Shown here one piece after another: positions 21,815-33,229 of a stretch of 64,000 nucleotides of DNA. Both the position numbers and the translations under genes were made by a program. A model generated the notes under the pieces. It searched no databases. It was given only the letters and a program-made list of their open reading frames with translations, and was not told the DNA's origin. How positions within the stretch are numbered: position 1 is the stretch's first letter; every line of letters starts with the position of its first letter. Origin of the DNA: Paramyrothecium sp. XJ0827 (taxonomy: Eukaryota; Ascomycota; Sordariomycetes; Hypocreales; Stachybotryaceae); the NCBI GenBank assembly GCA_020881915.1, contig JAJFPB010000002.1:310001-374000 (forward strand), read 5' to 3'.

Positions 21815-24800
21815 TCAGCCCGATCCCGCGCACCCACCAAAGTTAGGCGCTCCAGCCGCCCTGAGAGCATTTCCAACACACGACTTCTGGAAAACACCGG
21901 TGCGGAACCACAGGCTCCACTCCCGGCCATCATCGCCAAGTCCGTAATTGAAGTCCCAAGTGTCAGGGAATAAGGCGCATCCCTTGACCTCCCTTTTGAT
22001 GGCCTCTCCCCAATCCGACTCGGCCCAGCCGCTACCCCAGATGTTGTACTGGTTGAACAGAGCTTTGTAGCCCGAATGGCAGTGGGATTTCTCCGAGTCA
22101 TGGGCTGGCTGACGCATCGCCCGCGGAAAGACGTTGTAGGTCACCGCAATGTCGCTCATGCTGATGCGTCCGCCGGCTTTGGCGTCGTTGCTGTGTGTGT
22201 CGCAGCCATTTGTGATGCGATCGTACATCATGTACACGCAGGTGTTGTAGTCGGGTGTGAAGCCTAGTGAGGGTTCGTAGTCCATGGATAAAGTCACCTC
22301 ATCTAGCGTCCCTTCGTTGTATGTCCGCACGATAGAGGCTGAGTTTTGATCAAGACCCGAAGCCACGGCGTCTGGGCAGAATTCATCGCGAATCAGCCAT
22401 TCAAGTGTGCCTAAACTTGCGTACTGTCTAGTGTCCAGACCAAAACACTCAAGATTCTCAGTGGGCTCGGGCGGCGGAGGTGGTGGCTCGCTAGTTGAAG
22501 TGGGGAGCTCCGAGGTTGTTGGAATATCTGAAGATGTAGGAGCTTCCGTAGTGGTCGGCTCAGGCGTTGCGGTGGGCGTAGAAACAGACGACGGTGGCCG
22601 CGTAACCGTAGAGAAGGTATTAGGCTCAGACGAGAGTGTTGGAATCGAGGCAGAGATGCTGCTTGGCTCTGCCGACGAGGTAGTCTCTTCAGGAGGAGGC
22701 AACTGGCACGACCCGCCATCTTGACGTCTCGTGAGTCCTCTGGGGCACGCCCACTTAAGGTCTAAGTGCGGGTCCCAAGCATCATCATCAATCGCACTGT
22801 AGAACTTCTCTTTGCTTTGCAGCTGCCGGAACTCTTCGTGATCCTCGTCGCTAAACTCTTCTTTGCGACCTTCAAGCTCCTTCATGCTCGACTTCATGTT
22901 GTCCCGTAGTTCAATCGCCATCTCTCTGACCACTTTTCGATCAGCCCCGTCGACACGGCTGTCGATAAAGCTGCGAAACTTGGGGGCAAAGTACCCGCCC
23001 TTGACTTGGAACATCTCGACATCGCTGTACATAGACTTGAGCTTGGCATCCAGGGCCAATATCTCACCGTACAGACGATTGTTCGTCCTCCCAGCGATCT
23101 CCCGGTTCTCCTCAAGATTGATCATGTAGACTCCAAGTCGAGTCCTCTCAAGCCAGTGAAACTTCCTTTCCATATTTTTAAAGGCAACTTTCATCGTCTT
23201 GGCTTTCTTTTTGGACACTTGGAGACCTGTCGCTCGGCCGAGATCCATCTTAACCTTCTTCTGACCCTGGCTGATAAACCCCTTGGAAGGCCCATTTAGC
23301 CACTGGTCCATTGCGATAAAGTCTAAGAATTCATTTGACGGCAAACTCCTGTACACATCCCAGATCAAGTTGACCTGCTTATTTGGGAAGATGTATTTGT
23401 TGAAGTCGTCGCATGATATCGCATTCTCATCCGACGCCGCAATAGTGTGTTCGAAAAACTCTGTCAGCCAGCCCTTCTCCCAAGAGTGATCCATAGTAGG
23501 GATTTTCTTAGCCTTGTCATCATCGCCCTCGTTTTTCGTCTCCTCATTGGTTCCCTCCTCCTTCTCCTCCTCTTCCTTATCGTAGTCATCTGCTTCCACG
23601 CGAATGACTGCTGGTGTGCAGTCTGGCGCTTCGCCGGCAGTGGTAGAGATGTACCACCTAGGCACGGCTGAACTCTTCTCGGCATCGCCGTTGGGGAAGC
23701 CCAACTTATCTTCTTTGAGGAAGTTTCCACCACCAGGATATAGGGGAATTCCAACAGGACTGGCTTCCGGCGTCATTGTCAGAGCGCAGCCTCCAAATTT
23801 ATGTATCGTCTTGGCGAATTGAGAATCTTTAGCTCGCCCAAATAGTTCTGGGCCTTGAGTGATGGTGGGCGTGGACGGAATGAATTTCTCGCGGGGTCTG
23901 CTCTCCTCGAAGGAATCTTTCCAGTCCCAATTGGGGCAAGACCTGCCACATGAACTGGCTTCTCCCGAAGCCGTGGCGCTGCAAGAAGGTGTCGTGGTAG
24001 TAGTCTCAGTGGTTCCGGTCACGCTGCAACCAGTAACTGTCTGGGAGCACACGGTCGTGTAGCAGGTGATTGAGGGTGTACCAGAAATAGCTGTGGGGCT
24101 ACAACTAACTTGACAGTTGGTTGCTGTTTGGGTTGACGTGCACTCGCTGATGGATGAGGTTGAGGATTCATTGTCATCGCCATCATCATTATCGTCGTTA
24201 TCGTCGTCTTGCTTCTTTTCGACCTTCGGCCCTGGACATTGGCCAGTGCTCATTCCAAGTACTTGAATACAAGGGAGGGTGAAAGGCGGGATCGGGAGGG
24301 CTGAAAAGGTGTACAAAATGCCTGTAACTGGAGGTAAACCCCATAGTAGGATCCCGCTATGGTCATCGTCTCCGCATTCATCGCATCCAACCAGGACTGG
24401 CACCACAGTTTCGGAGCCTTCGTCGTCGGTCGTCGTGGTCCAAGTGTTAGTGGTCCAGTCAGAATTGACTATGGTTTCCGGAGTGACCGGTGCGTTGGTG
24501 ATTGTCAGCAAGGCAGGTTGCGTAGAGGAGTGGCTGCTAGTGGTCCCCGGGTCGCTAGAACCTGCATTGGATTTGCTAGTGGTTTCGAAAGTTCGGGAAG
24601 GAGCGGAAGAGATAGATTCAACAGAGGAAGATGTGTCTGGAACTGGACTCGAGGTAAGAGAATGCGAAGCGTCAGAGCTGGAAGGGGTTGAATGAGAGGT
24701 AACTAGGAAGGAAGAATCCGAGTTAATCAAAGGCGATGTGGTGGCCAGGTGCTCTTTATTCGAAGTTGTAGAACCAGGTGTGGATGGAACTGCGCCAATA

Positions 24801-25084
24801 GACGAGGTGTTTTGCGCAGGTGAGGATGTTGGTGTAAGGGATAGGCTTGGAGTTGAGGATGAAGAGCTTAAGAGAGGAGTGGAAGCAGTCGAGTTGATCG
24901 CGAGAGACGTGGATATCAAAGCCGTTGTGAATGAGCTTGATGACTGACTGACTGAGGTCGAATTGATCCATCTAAATGAGCTAGTTGGGGTGATTTCTGT
25001 ATCTTTAATGACCGGGCCTAGGAACAATCCCCCCGTTTCGCCAGTCAAGGCCAATAGAGAGGCCACGAAGCTGACTGGCTTCAT
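21815..25084 (-). CDS. Large secreted Ser/Thr-rich modular protein (1089 residues)
   Basis: Uninterrupted frame. An N-terminal signal peptide (about 1-19) is followed by a mucin-like Ser/Thr/Pro region (~40-200), a short module around VGCDECG and LLWGLPP, and a threonine-rich cysteine region (~300-375: SECTSTQTATNCQVSCSP and similar). A charged central part (~500-780) has an acidic run (Glu-rich near 505-525) and coiled-coil-like helices, then a Kex2-like RR site and a second Ser/Thr/Pro linker with polyproline. The C-terminal ~220-residue cysteine domain (from ECFGLDTRQY) resembles the tail of some fungal class V chitinases and similar secreted proteins. No GH18 catalytic motif was seen. A heavily O-glycosylated wall or extracellular role is inferred. 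Confidence 0.8.
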   Translation of the reverse strand: MKPVSFVASLLALTGETGGLFLGPVIKDTEITPTSSFRWINSTSVSQSSSSFTTALISTSLAINSTASTPLLSSSSSTPSLSLTPTSSPAQNTSSIGAVPSTPGSTTSNKEHLATTSPLINSDSSFLVTSHSTPSSSDASHSLTSSPVPDTSSSVESISSAPSRTFETTSKSNAGSSDPGTTSSHSSTQPALLTITNAPVTPETIVNSDWTTNTWTTTTDDEGSETVVPVLVGCDECGDDDHSGILLWGLPPVTGILYTFSALPIPPFTLPCIQVLGMSTGQCPGPKVEKKQDDDNDDNDDGDDNESSTSSISECTSTQTATNCQVSCSPTAISGTPSITCYTTVCSQTVTGCSVTGTTETTTTTPSCSATASGEASSCGRSCPNWDWKDSFEESRPREKFIPSTPTITQGPELFGRAKDSQFAKTIHKFGGCALTMTPEASPVGIPLYPGGGNFLKEDKLGFPNGDAEKSSAVPRWYISTTAGEAPDCTPAVIRVEADDYDKEEEEKEEGTNEETKNEGDDDKAKKIPTMDHSWEKGWLTEFFEHTIAASDENAISCDDFNKYIFPNKQVNLIWDVYRSLPSNEFLDFIAMDQWLNGPSKGFISQGQKKVKMDLGRATGLQVSKKKAKTMKVAFKNMERKFHWLERTRLGVYMINLEENREIAGRTNNRLYGEILALDAKLKSMYSDVEMFQVKGGYFAPKFRSFIDSRVDGADRKVVREMAIELRDNMKSSMKELEGRKEEFSDEDHEEFRQLQSKEKFYSAIDDDAWDPHLDLKWACPRGLTRRQDGGSCQLPPPEETTSSAEPSSISASIPTLSSEPNTFSTVTRPPSSVSTPTATPEPTTTEAPTSSDIPTTSELPTSTSEPPPPPPEPTENLECFGLDTRQYASLGTLEWLIRDEFCPDAVASGLDQNSASIVRTYNEGTLDEVTLSMDYEPSLGFTPDYNTCVYMMYDRITNGCDTHSNDAKAGGRISMSDIAVTYNVFPRAMRQPAHDSEKSHCHSGYKALFNQYNIWGSGWAESDWGEAIKREVKGCALFPDTWDFNYGLGDDGREWSLWFRTGVFQKSCVGNALRAAGAPNFGGCAGSG

Positions 25085-26595
25085 AGTAAGACCGTGAAAC
25101 GAAAAGAAGGATTAGACTGGGAAAGAAAGACTGAGACAGAAACGACTGATAATTAGTTTGGTATCATTAGAAACGAGTGTGGGGTTGTTTGACAAGAGAA
25201 TGACTGAGAAGGATCTTGGAAGCATCTGGGAATGAAGGATTGCGATTCAGTGGATTCTTGTAGCCGCCGTCTTCAGTAGCTCTCGTGTTACATTCGGATA
25301 TGTGCTCATGTTTTCCGCACATGCCTTACAAAGCCGCATGTCTGATAAAACTCGCATCTTCTGTTTTTGGTTCTGGAAGCTTACGACTAGGCTTGTTCCG
25401 TACAGTTCACGCACATGTGCAATTTGATGTCGTGTTGGGGCCCCAGATAAGGCTGAGGTAGACCAGGGACTGGCATGGTACTTGAAACAGCTAATACATT
25501 GTTTTGAGGAAGGGCTTATTAACCAGGCCTGCCGTCTGCAGCTTGGCAAGGCGATCCCGGAACACACCGGTGCATTTGTTAAGGTCCATGCTCTGGGGTG
25601 CAAAGGTTCAGACTGAGCTGTGCAGCATGCGCCAAGCGATCGAGATGAGATTCGCTTCCACAGATTTTCCAAGTACTCTAATTATAGCAGTAAGGCACGC
25701 CTGCTCGTGCTGCTCGGGCTGCTCGGCCATTCAGACTAAGATCTTCCTCAACCCTAATCTGAGCGGAAGTTATCTTTAATACGGGGTAAAGAATCTACTG
25801 CAGCTTCCCGACAATATTGGGGAATTCCGGGGCTTTGCACCCCAACCGAACCCCTCGTTGACATGGTCAAGGTGCCATAGCTTTTTTTGCTCTTAATTGA
25901 CACGGAATCTTTGCACGTCGAGTCGAATAAGTGGCCACCCAGGGTCATGATCAGCAAGGCCTCGCACATTCTGATTGTATGTAAATTGTGGTGAGATTGA
26001 TTTAGTCGAGGACAACCAATAAAGCCAGGCCCATAAAGCCAGGCCCATAAAGCCCCCCTTTCCTTGCTCATTTGCCATGCTCCGAGAGTCCCAAAATTAG
26101 AAAGCCCTGGCCAGTGAAACGGGCTGTACGGCGTGGCCCCCAACTGAGGGTCTCCAGCTGTTGTGGAGCTGGCGGGAGCACCAAGTTAATGAGCAGAGGA
26201 AAAGTGATGCGCCTCGGTTTGGTGCCTTATAGAAAATGAAAACAGGAATGCTAGTGGTGCCAAAGCCCGAGTGTCAACTGAACTTATTCTACGTACCGTC
26301 AACGAAGCTGGGCCAGTGTGGAGGTGTGAGGGTGCTGCGGGCTGGCGCAAGTGTTAGTGTTGGTTGCGCTTGTTTTGAGCGCTGGGTCTTCGCCTTCGGC
26401 CTTGATGCGCTGACTGTCCAGCGATGCACCGCCCCTGTCCGTGCATCGCTTCAGCCGATGCGTTTGTTTTGGTGCATACAGCACATGAAATAACCAACCT
26501 CTGCCTAGTGTCATCTGCTGCACCAGCAAGCACATCTCTGCAATTCCATCCCAAATCTCGTCCTTGGCATCGTCCGTGACACAGCAACGTTTGTT
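25085..26595. other. Intergenic region with doubtful small frames
   Basis: About 1.5 kb. The minus strand from about 25719 to 25247 contains protein-like pieces in two frames (one starts MAEQPEQHEQACLTAIIR at about 25719, another runs to 25247), which might be exons of a small gene, but no satisfying splice model was found. Near 26015-26055 a ~15-base unit (AAAGCCAGGCCCATA) is repeated just over twice. The promoter of the next gene lies before 26596. Confidence 0.35.
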
Positions 26596-28193
26596 ATGGC
26601 TGTATCGGACCTTGAATATCGCTGCCCCGTCTGCGGCCTCCCCTGCCGATCCTGCGACCTGCAGTTTTACGAGCCTTCGACGGACCCGACGCTCGACAGG
26701 CAGCTGCATAACGCATCCCAGTGGCTTGACGATCTGCGTTTACTCCGCGACCAGGATGATGAAGTCGGCCGGCGGATTAAAGCCTTTGCTCATTACGCTA
26801 GCCTCGAGTACGGGTTGTTCGACCACATCGATCGTGATGATGATGAGTATGACGACATTGAGCTCCCTCCGTCTTTGGGTCGCGAAATAGAGGCTTTCCC
26901 GGCCGAGCATGTCGCCGCCGACGATTTCATACTCTACTCTCCGGGTGGAAGCCGACACCGCGTCGACGTCAATATGTTCGGCCCGGAGACGTTTGATGGA
27001 CGCACCTACTTGCCCGTGCATACGTCTTGTCTCGAGCTAGCCGAGAGAGCGATGAAGTCTTCGCCTGCCATGTATATCAAAGACCTTCGAGGGTTCTTCT
27101 TGGCGCTCCGTTGGAGACATGGTGTTTGGCGAGAGCCAAAACTTGGCCAGTATTTCCAACCTACTTATACGTTATACCTCAAAGATTGGTATCTGGATCA
27201 TCTCATCGGCGGCCAAAACTACGTTCCTAACGATGAAGAACTCCTCCAACGATGGCCCGGTCCATCTGGGAACGGTCAATTCAACGTGCTACATGTGGGT
27301 TCCATGTGATTTTCTTCAAGTTTCTTCTCCCCCTCGTCTACGTAAATCGCATGAGCTGACTCGTAATCTGACTCTAGGCTTGTGTTCATACCCCACTGGA
27401 AATACCCGATCTGACAGAAACTCTCCTTTCAAACTTGGAAGAATGCCCTCGCGATTCTGACCTCTCGGCGCAGAACACTTTCTTGAGACAAGGAATTGCG
27501 GCTCTACCAGCAGAGATCATTGACCAGATTGTGGCCTACGTTCGTCCTTTTCGGAACTTGAACCCTTCGTTAGGAAAGACGCTACCACAATACATTTGGC
27601 AGGAAGAACTCATGCGTGGAGCGGATGGCTTGCTCCCCTGGCTGTGGGACATTGACGAGTCCAAGGTCGAAGAGAAATCCAAATCTCCCTGCCCTAGTGG
27701 AGAGAGGTTTGAATGGAACTGGGAGCTCCTGGTCCGACAGCTATCGCTTGGCGTCTCTCTCGATCCGTCGACAAAGGAAGGGCCATCATGGATGTCTACG
27801 GCCTACCAAACTGACCTCCGAGCTTTTCCACCTGGGTTGTACAACCGAAGACGTATTTGGCAGCTGCTCGAGGAGATGTTTGTAGGGGACTCTATCCCAT
27901 TGGTACCTTGGGATAGTACCCTAAGCTACCGATGGGAGAACACAAGGGAAAAGGTCATTCCGTTGTACTGGACCAAATCCGGCAAGCTTCGCAAAGAGCC
28001 CATCTGGCTTCCTTCCATTGCCCACTGCGGAGCTTTCATTCGAAAACCGGGAGGCCAGGTTGCTATGCGAACTAGCCATAAGGTAATTCAGTACTGGCAA
28101 AAACCTGCCCCAGGCCAAAAGCTGGAAGATCTCGAGTCGGCTCCAGTCGAAGAAATCTACAAGCGATTGCGTAAGCTAGGATATCCGGTGTAA
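26596..28193 (+). CDS. F-box-like hypothetical protein with N-terminal Cys motif (two exons)
   Basis: Exon 1 is 26596-27294, the intron 27295-27377 (83 bp, GTGGGT donor, CTAG acceptor), exon 2 27378-28193; phase 0, 504 residues. The N-terminus has CPVCGLPCRSC, a possible zinc-binding knuckle. In exon 2, IAALPAEIIDQIVAYVRPF has the spacing of an F-box (Leu-Pro-x-Glu-Ile-x-x-x-Ile), in mid-protein as in many fungal F-box-like proteins. The rest has Trp-rich segments with no named domain. If the F-box is real, the protein would bind Skp1 and present substrates to an SCF ubiquitin ligase; this is inference. No transmembrane or secretion signal seen. Confidence 0.75.
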
Positions 28194-29542
28194 AAATGAG
28201 AGGTTATCCTTTTGGAGGCGCAGATTTTTGCGTCAAAAGGTCCAGAAGCATAGGAGGTTGGCCAGGTGCTCAAAGTCAATCTCGCCTGTGTCAAGAAGAA
28301 CTTCCACAAGCACAAGACAGTTTGTTCTTTACAGAGGGTAGTGGTTATCCAGTCGCGCTCTTTGAACAAATGCGTCCCGCCACGTGGATTTAAAGATTGT
28401 ATAAACCCTATATCAGACTGAGGACTTCCCAAATAGATACGCTGCAAGACTGAGAACTTGGGCGACACACTAAGCCTTGGGAGAAACATATTTTTGATAT
28501 CCAAGTGATCGTCAGAGTAGCTGCTATTAGACATGTGGACTTCGTGGTGTTTCTCTCATGAAAACTTGGACCAACAATTTCCCAGTGGTTTGAAATCTGT
28601 GTTTTGAGCTATTTCATAAGCCAAAACCGTACAGCTATATTCGGTACACCGGTAATGGAATCATATTCTAGATGAATGTTCGAAACACTTGGAAACCCGC
28701 CGTTTTTAAGCGTCAGTTGCCGGAGCTCGACCGTCAAGGAAAGGAACTGGTCATCCCAAACCCATCACCAGAAAAGTGAGTTATAAGTAGCGATTCGATT
28801 TTATCAATCTAGACCAGCCAAAAATGGGGAAAGAAATTGCGTCGTCAATCCATAGTATGCTTGCCTTGAAAGTTTCCTTCCTACTTCGAGGCTGGCGGCT
28901 GCTCACAGTTCCCGAGACATCATGATACCACAGACTTTCTCGTCACATGGACAGCGAATGGGACAATATTGCGCAAGCCGAGTAAGGGGCCCATGATTGA
29001 CTAGTTTGACGAGGGAAGTTCGGCAGACTGTTATTAAATAATAAAAGAACTGACGCATTACTGTATGAAGAAGGTATGGCACAGGCAACGTCCCGGGTAG
29101 GTAGAAATGATCGGTGCAGTCGGCAACAACCCTGTCCACCCACGACCTCGGGTGTGGTGGGCAACATACCTGCCACGCAAATACTGACCTTGACCCCAGC
29201 ATGCCTAGCTACTTCATCAATCTCATGGCTTGAAATCGACTTCGTTGAATCTATTTGCCAAGGCATAAAGAATACATAGTAAATTAAAGTCAAGGGAAGT
29301 GAGATTGACGTCAAGATGCACAAGAGAGCGGCATGAATACTTTAGCTACATAGCTTGGATTTAGAAGCGCCATCTAAATCAACTTTTACAACGAATTTGA
29401 GTCCATGTCTCTACCTGTCAATCTTTCAAAAACGGAGAATTGGACTTCGTGTGCCTTTAATCTATGATGTATCTTGTAGTAAGGGTGCACGTACACAACG
29501 ATTAGCTCATATTGCCCAAACCGTGTGTTTGTCTTCCGTGTT
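28194..29542. other. Intergenic region between convergent genes
   Basis: About 1.35 kb between the stops of the F-box-like gene and of the first GH3 gene. A minus-strand frame 28534-28157 (MSNSSYSDDHLDIKN...) overlaps the end of the preceding gene and matches nothing recognised. Otherwise nothing seen. Confidence 0.4.
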
Positions 29543-32388
29543 TTAAACACCTGACCACAAGAAAGTCTTCGGAAGCTCGAAAACAGTCCTAAAAACCTCA
29601 TCCTGAGGGTTAGAGCTGGTCGCGAGAATAATGTGGAAGTCTCCGGCCTCCGCTTTCCATTGTCCATATTCCTCAGACCAGAAAGACAGTGCATATTTGT
29701 CGAGTCGCAGCGCGACTTTCTTAGTTTCGCCGACGGCTAGTTCTACCTTTGCAAAAGCCTTGAGTTCCCTGGATGGCCGGAGAACGGAGCTTTCAGGATC
29801 ACTGATGTAAAGCTGAACTACCTCGGCACCATCACATGGTCCGATGTTCTGCACCTCCACGTGAACTAGCATCTCGTGATCAGGAGTCGGCTCGAAAAGA
29901 CATGGAGCCTGTAGATTGGCGTATTTGAAGTCGGTGTAAGAAAGCCCATAACCAAAGTAGAATAAAGGATCCCGGTCTACCATTTCGTAGAAACGGTGAC
30001 CTATGAAAACTCCTTCCCCATACATGATGGATTGGTCCGACTTGCCAAAGGACAAGTAGGCAGGGGTGTGCTTGATGGATTTAGGGAAGGTCACAGACAA
30101 CCTTCCGCCTGGATTTGTTTTGCCAAGCAGCACATCAACGATGCCGTGACCCGTTTCCTGCCCACCGTACCAAACGTGAACCAGTGTGCTAGCTTTGTTC
30201 TCCCAAGGGAGCTCAATTGGACACCCTGCTTGAGTCACAACGATCTAGATCCACGTCAGGAAAGTCCAGCAGATGTGTGTGTTATAACGAGGATGATTGC
30301 GGATATTCTCTTACAGCATTACTGTTGGCTTCAAGAACAGCCTGAACGAGTTCATCGGCTCCCGGTGGCAGTCGCAGATGCTTGCGATCACTGTTTTCGC
30401 TTTCATAATCCGCAGAGAGCCCTACCATGACGATAGGCACATCTGCCGTGCGAGCCAAGGCCACTGCATCTATGATGCGATGTTCTTCATCCAGAACCTC
30501 ATAGCCTCCGAGACGGCCACAGAGAGTAAAAGCCGTTCCCACACCGCCGGATAGATCTTCATTCACCATCAGGACGTCTAGATCCACGGGGTGGTCTTTT
30601 TCTACCTCCATGTCAAAAAACCGCTCCATAGAAAGCCTATTGAAACACGGAGTGTCGGTTGTTTTCGGTGGTTGACCTGTCCATAGGTCAATAGCTGTTT
30701 TGCCATTCACCAGAACCTTGCCCTTTCCAGCAACGCTGAATCCAAAACGAAAGCGCGTGCAGGCTTCCGGTGTGAAGACACCCCTTGCCCTGACAAAGTA
30801 CTTCTTTGGAAGACTGCTATGCAGACTCTCCGGCACATCAATCAGGTCCTTGTCCGAGGCTATGGAGTAGACCGGCTCAGCCCCAGGATTTGTCTCCGGA
30901 TTCACGCCAAAGATGTCGACTAGCCAACCGCGATTGTTCGTTCCAGGTTGATCGAGCTTTTTCAAGAATGGGACAAACTTGAAAGCTGATTGAAGCGATG
31001 TCTTATTAGCTCAACTGACCCTCACCATCCTCTTCGACAACGAGCCGGGAAAAGAACAATATTCATGGACTTACTATACAACCCGGCACTGTACGTGACA
31101 TTCTCCTCGCCAACAGCCTCAATCATAGCTTCGTATGGAGTCACGGAGTAGTAAGGGTCACCTTCTGCACTACCACCTCCAGATAGTGCAGGATATTTGA
31201 AATGGTCTCCAATAAGCCCATAGGTCTTATTTGTGGCATCTTTGATAGGGAGTATGTTTTGCTTATTCTTCAAGAGGACGATGCTGTCCGCACAAAGTTT
31301 CCGAAGCAGCGCACGATTCTCAGGCGTGTTCGGAGCTGATGGATCACCCGGCCAGGGGCGGCTTGTAAGTGTGACCTTTTGAACGAAATTCAAGACGTTC
31401 AGGACAGCTTCGTCGAGATTACCGTGCGACACCTTTCGCGAGTTGACGGCTATTGCGAGGAGAGGACCTCTAAACTGAGTTGGGCCTGGCATCTCAAGGT
31501 CCATTCCAGCATTGATGGACTCTGACGTGCTGTACGTACCCCACCAATCGCTCATGACCAGACCATCGAATCCCCATTCCTGGCGCAAGATTTGCTTCAG
31601 GAGTAGGGGATCCTCACTTGAATGGACGCCATTGATTTTGTTGTAAGATGTCATGATAGACCAGGGCTTCGACCAGCGTTGCGCCAACTGGAAAGGCAGG
31701 AGATGCAGTTCACGGAGTGAACGAGTGGTCATGCAAACATTGTCCTCAATCGAGGTCCAAGATTGGTCGTGAGCGGCATAGTGCTTTATGCATGCCGCGA
31801 TACCTTGCTCCTGAATACCATTGATGTAGGCTGACGCTACCAAGCCGCTCAGCACCGGATCCTCTGCAAAAGCCTCGAAGCCGCGGCCCATGAGAGGCGA
31901 GCGCTGAAGGCAAACGGTTGGGGCTAAGAGGACGTGTACGTTCTTACACCGTGCTTCCTCTCCAAGGAGCTGGCCAACTCGGTATGTGAGATCCACATCA
32001 AACGTGGCACCCATTGCTGTTGCAGACGGTAGCAATACACTAGGCACCTGTGAGAGATGTCAGAGCTTCGTGCATAAATCTTATCTTCAATCAAAAACAG
32101 ATCTTTGTTGGGAAGGACGAGTTTAAGCACATACTCGAGTGAATTTTCGGGCACCACGAAGGCCGTGGGGTCCATCTGACATCTGCATTCGTAAGCATCT
32201 GTTTAATGAGGGCGAGATGACCTTGATTCTCAATTCATACTTACAGTTATGCTTGGGATGCCATGATCTTGCAAGCCTGTTGTTTTAAAGGAACCCTGTC
32301 CAGACAAGAGAGATATTTTCTCTTCCAAGGTCAACTTCTCGAGAAGCACCTTCATGTCCCCGCGTATGTTCTCGACTTTTGTAATCAT
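29543..32388 (-). CDS. GH3 beta-glucosidase with PA14 insertion (first copy, five exons)
   Basis: Retaining glycosidase that releases terminal beta-glucose from glycosides. Exons on the minus strand: 32388-32245, 32182-32135, 32047-31075, 30985-30315 and 30244-29543; introns 62, 87, 89 and 70 bp; 845 residues. Marks include LTLEEKISLLSG, MSDGPHGLRG across the first junction, GRGFEAFAEDP, KHYAAHDQ, and the nucleophile motif GLVMSDWWG with Asp231. A PA14-type module (~400-545) is inserted in the second domain, then VWYGGQETGHGI, FGYGLSYT and a fibronectin-III-like C-terminus. No signal peptide, so it is likely intracellular and acts on imported glycosides. It is transcribed away from a sugar permease with a shared 840-bp promoter, in a cluster with another GH3 and a GH78. 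Confidence 0.92.
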
Positions 32389-33229
32389 TGTTTTAAGTGA
32401 GTTTTTGTCGTCAAAACAATGTTTGACAGACAGTCACAAATGTTGCTCAAGTACTCAATAGAACCAAGAATATGCCGGTGAGTCAAGAGCGAATGAGAAG
32501 ATGGAAGGCAGCTGGGAAGTTGAAAAGAGGATGAAGCCTAGACTACGCCTATGGAGTTGTTATCCCCTCCAACTTTGCACGCTTTTGTGACTGATCTACT
32601 TAGGAGAACGATACGTTGCTCCCCAATGACGCGTGGTGTGGATCACATTCCAAAGTTTCTCGTGGACCGTCAGTTTAGAATATATCCAACACTACACTCG
32701 GCACATGCTAACCCGCATTGCCAGCGAGTCATTAGTCTAGAAGATTTGATGAAACGAGAATTGTGGGACGGGAACGGCTCCGGCACCCGAAAAAGCACCA
32801 AAACGAATTGTGGGGCGGGAGCGGCTCCGGCATCCGAGTCAAACAACGGGCTTTGACATGAACCACCCCTGTTCGGTGGCATGACACTTCCCCGCACACT
32901 CGCTGCAGCCTTCCCCAGCCAAGCCTGTACTCCAGTCAAACCACCCCAGATTCGAACTTGGGCATGGGGAACTCTAGCTTGCTAGTTTAGCTTAAGTTAA
33001 AGGGCAATGGGAATTAGAAACCGCTCTTGGCATTCGAGGCACGTTAGCGTTGCATCGGAGTTGATGAGAACCTTCTGTGCTTGCAAATGCTACAGCAAGA
33101 AATTCCTTTAAGAATGTGTCCTGTCGCAGTCTTGTTCACCTCTCTTGTCTCTACCAGGAGCTCACTTGCCATCTGACAGATCAAACTTGACTCCTTTCTT
33201 CAGTCTTGAAAACTTTCACCTGGGATATC
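32389..33229. promoter_or_regulatory. Divergent promoter region, GH3 gene / sugar permease
   Basis: 840 bases shared by two divergently transcribed genes of the sugar-release block. It contains a pair of 33-bp direct repeats (32758-32837) rich in CGG/CCG triplets, the building blocks of Zn2Cys6 regulator sites. No TATA box was assigned. Confidence 0.5.
32758..32837 (+). repeat. Pair of 33-bp direct repeats with CGG/CCG triplets
   Basis: Copies at 32758-32790 and 32805-32837 match at 30 of 33 positions and are separated by 14 bases. Each contains ACGGCTCCGGCA or GCGGCTCCGGCA, giving CGG-N2-CCG followed by CGG-N3-CCG. Position in a divergent promoter of two co-functional genes suggests an operator for a binuclear zinc-cluster protein; this is inference. 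Confidence 0.6.

Noticed and set aside
22407..24695. Several 100-138-codon plus-strand frames
   Set aside because: Antisense to the Ser/Thr-rich secreted protein; repetitive codons of that gene keep the opposite frames open.
25247..25719. Small gene on the minus strand
   Set aside because: Protein-like pieces exist in two frames, but no intron model with normal length and signals joins them; not called as a gene.
28157..28534. 125-codon minus-strand frame
   Set aside because: Overlaps the end of the F-box-like gene in antisense and shows no family resemblance.
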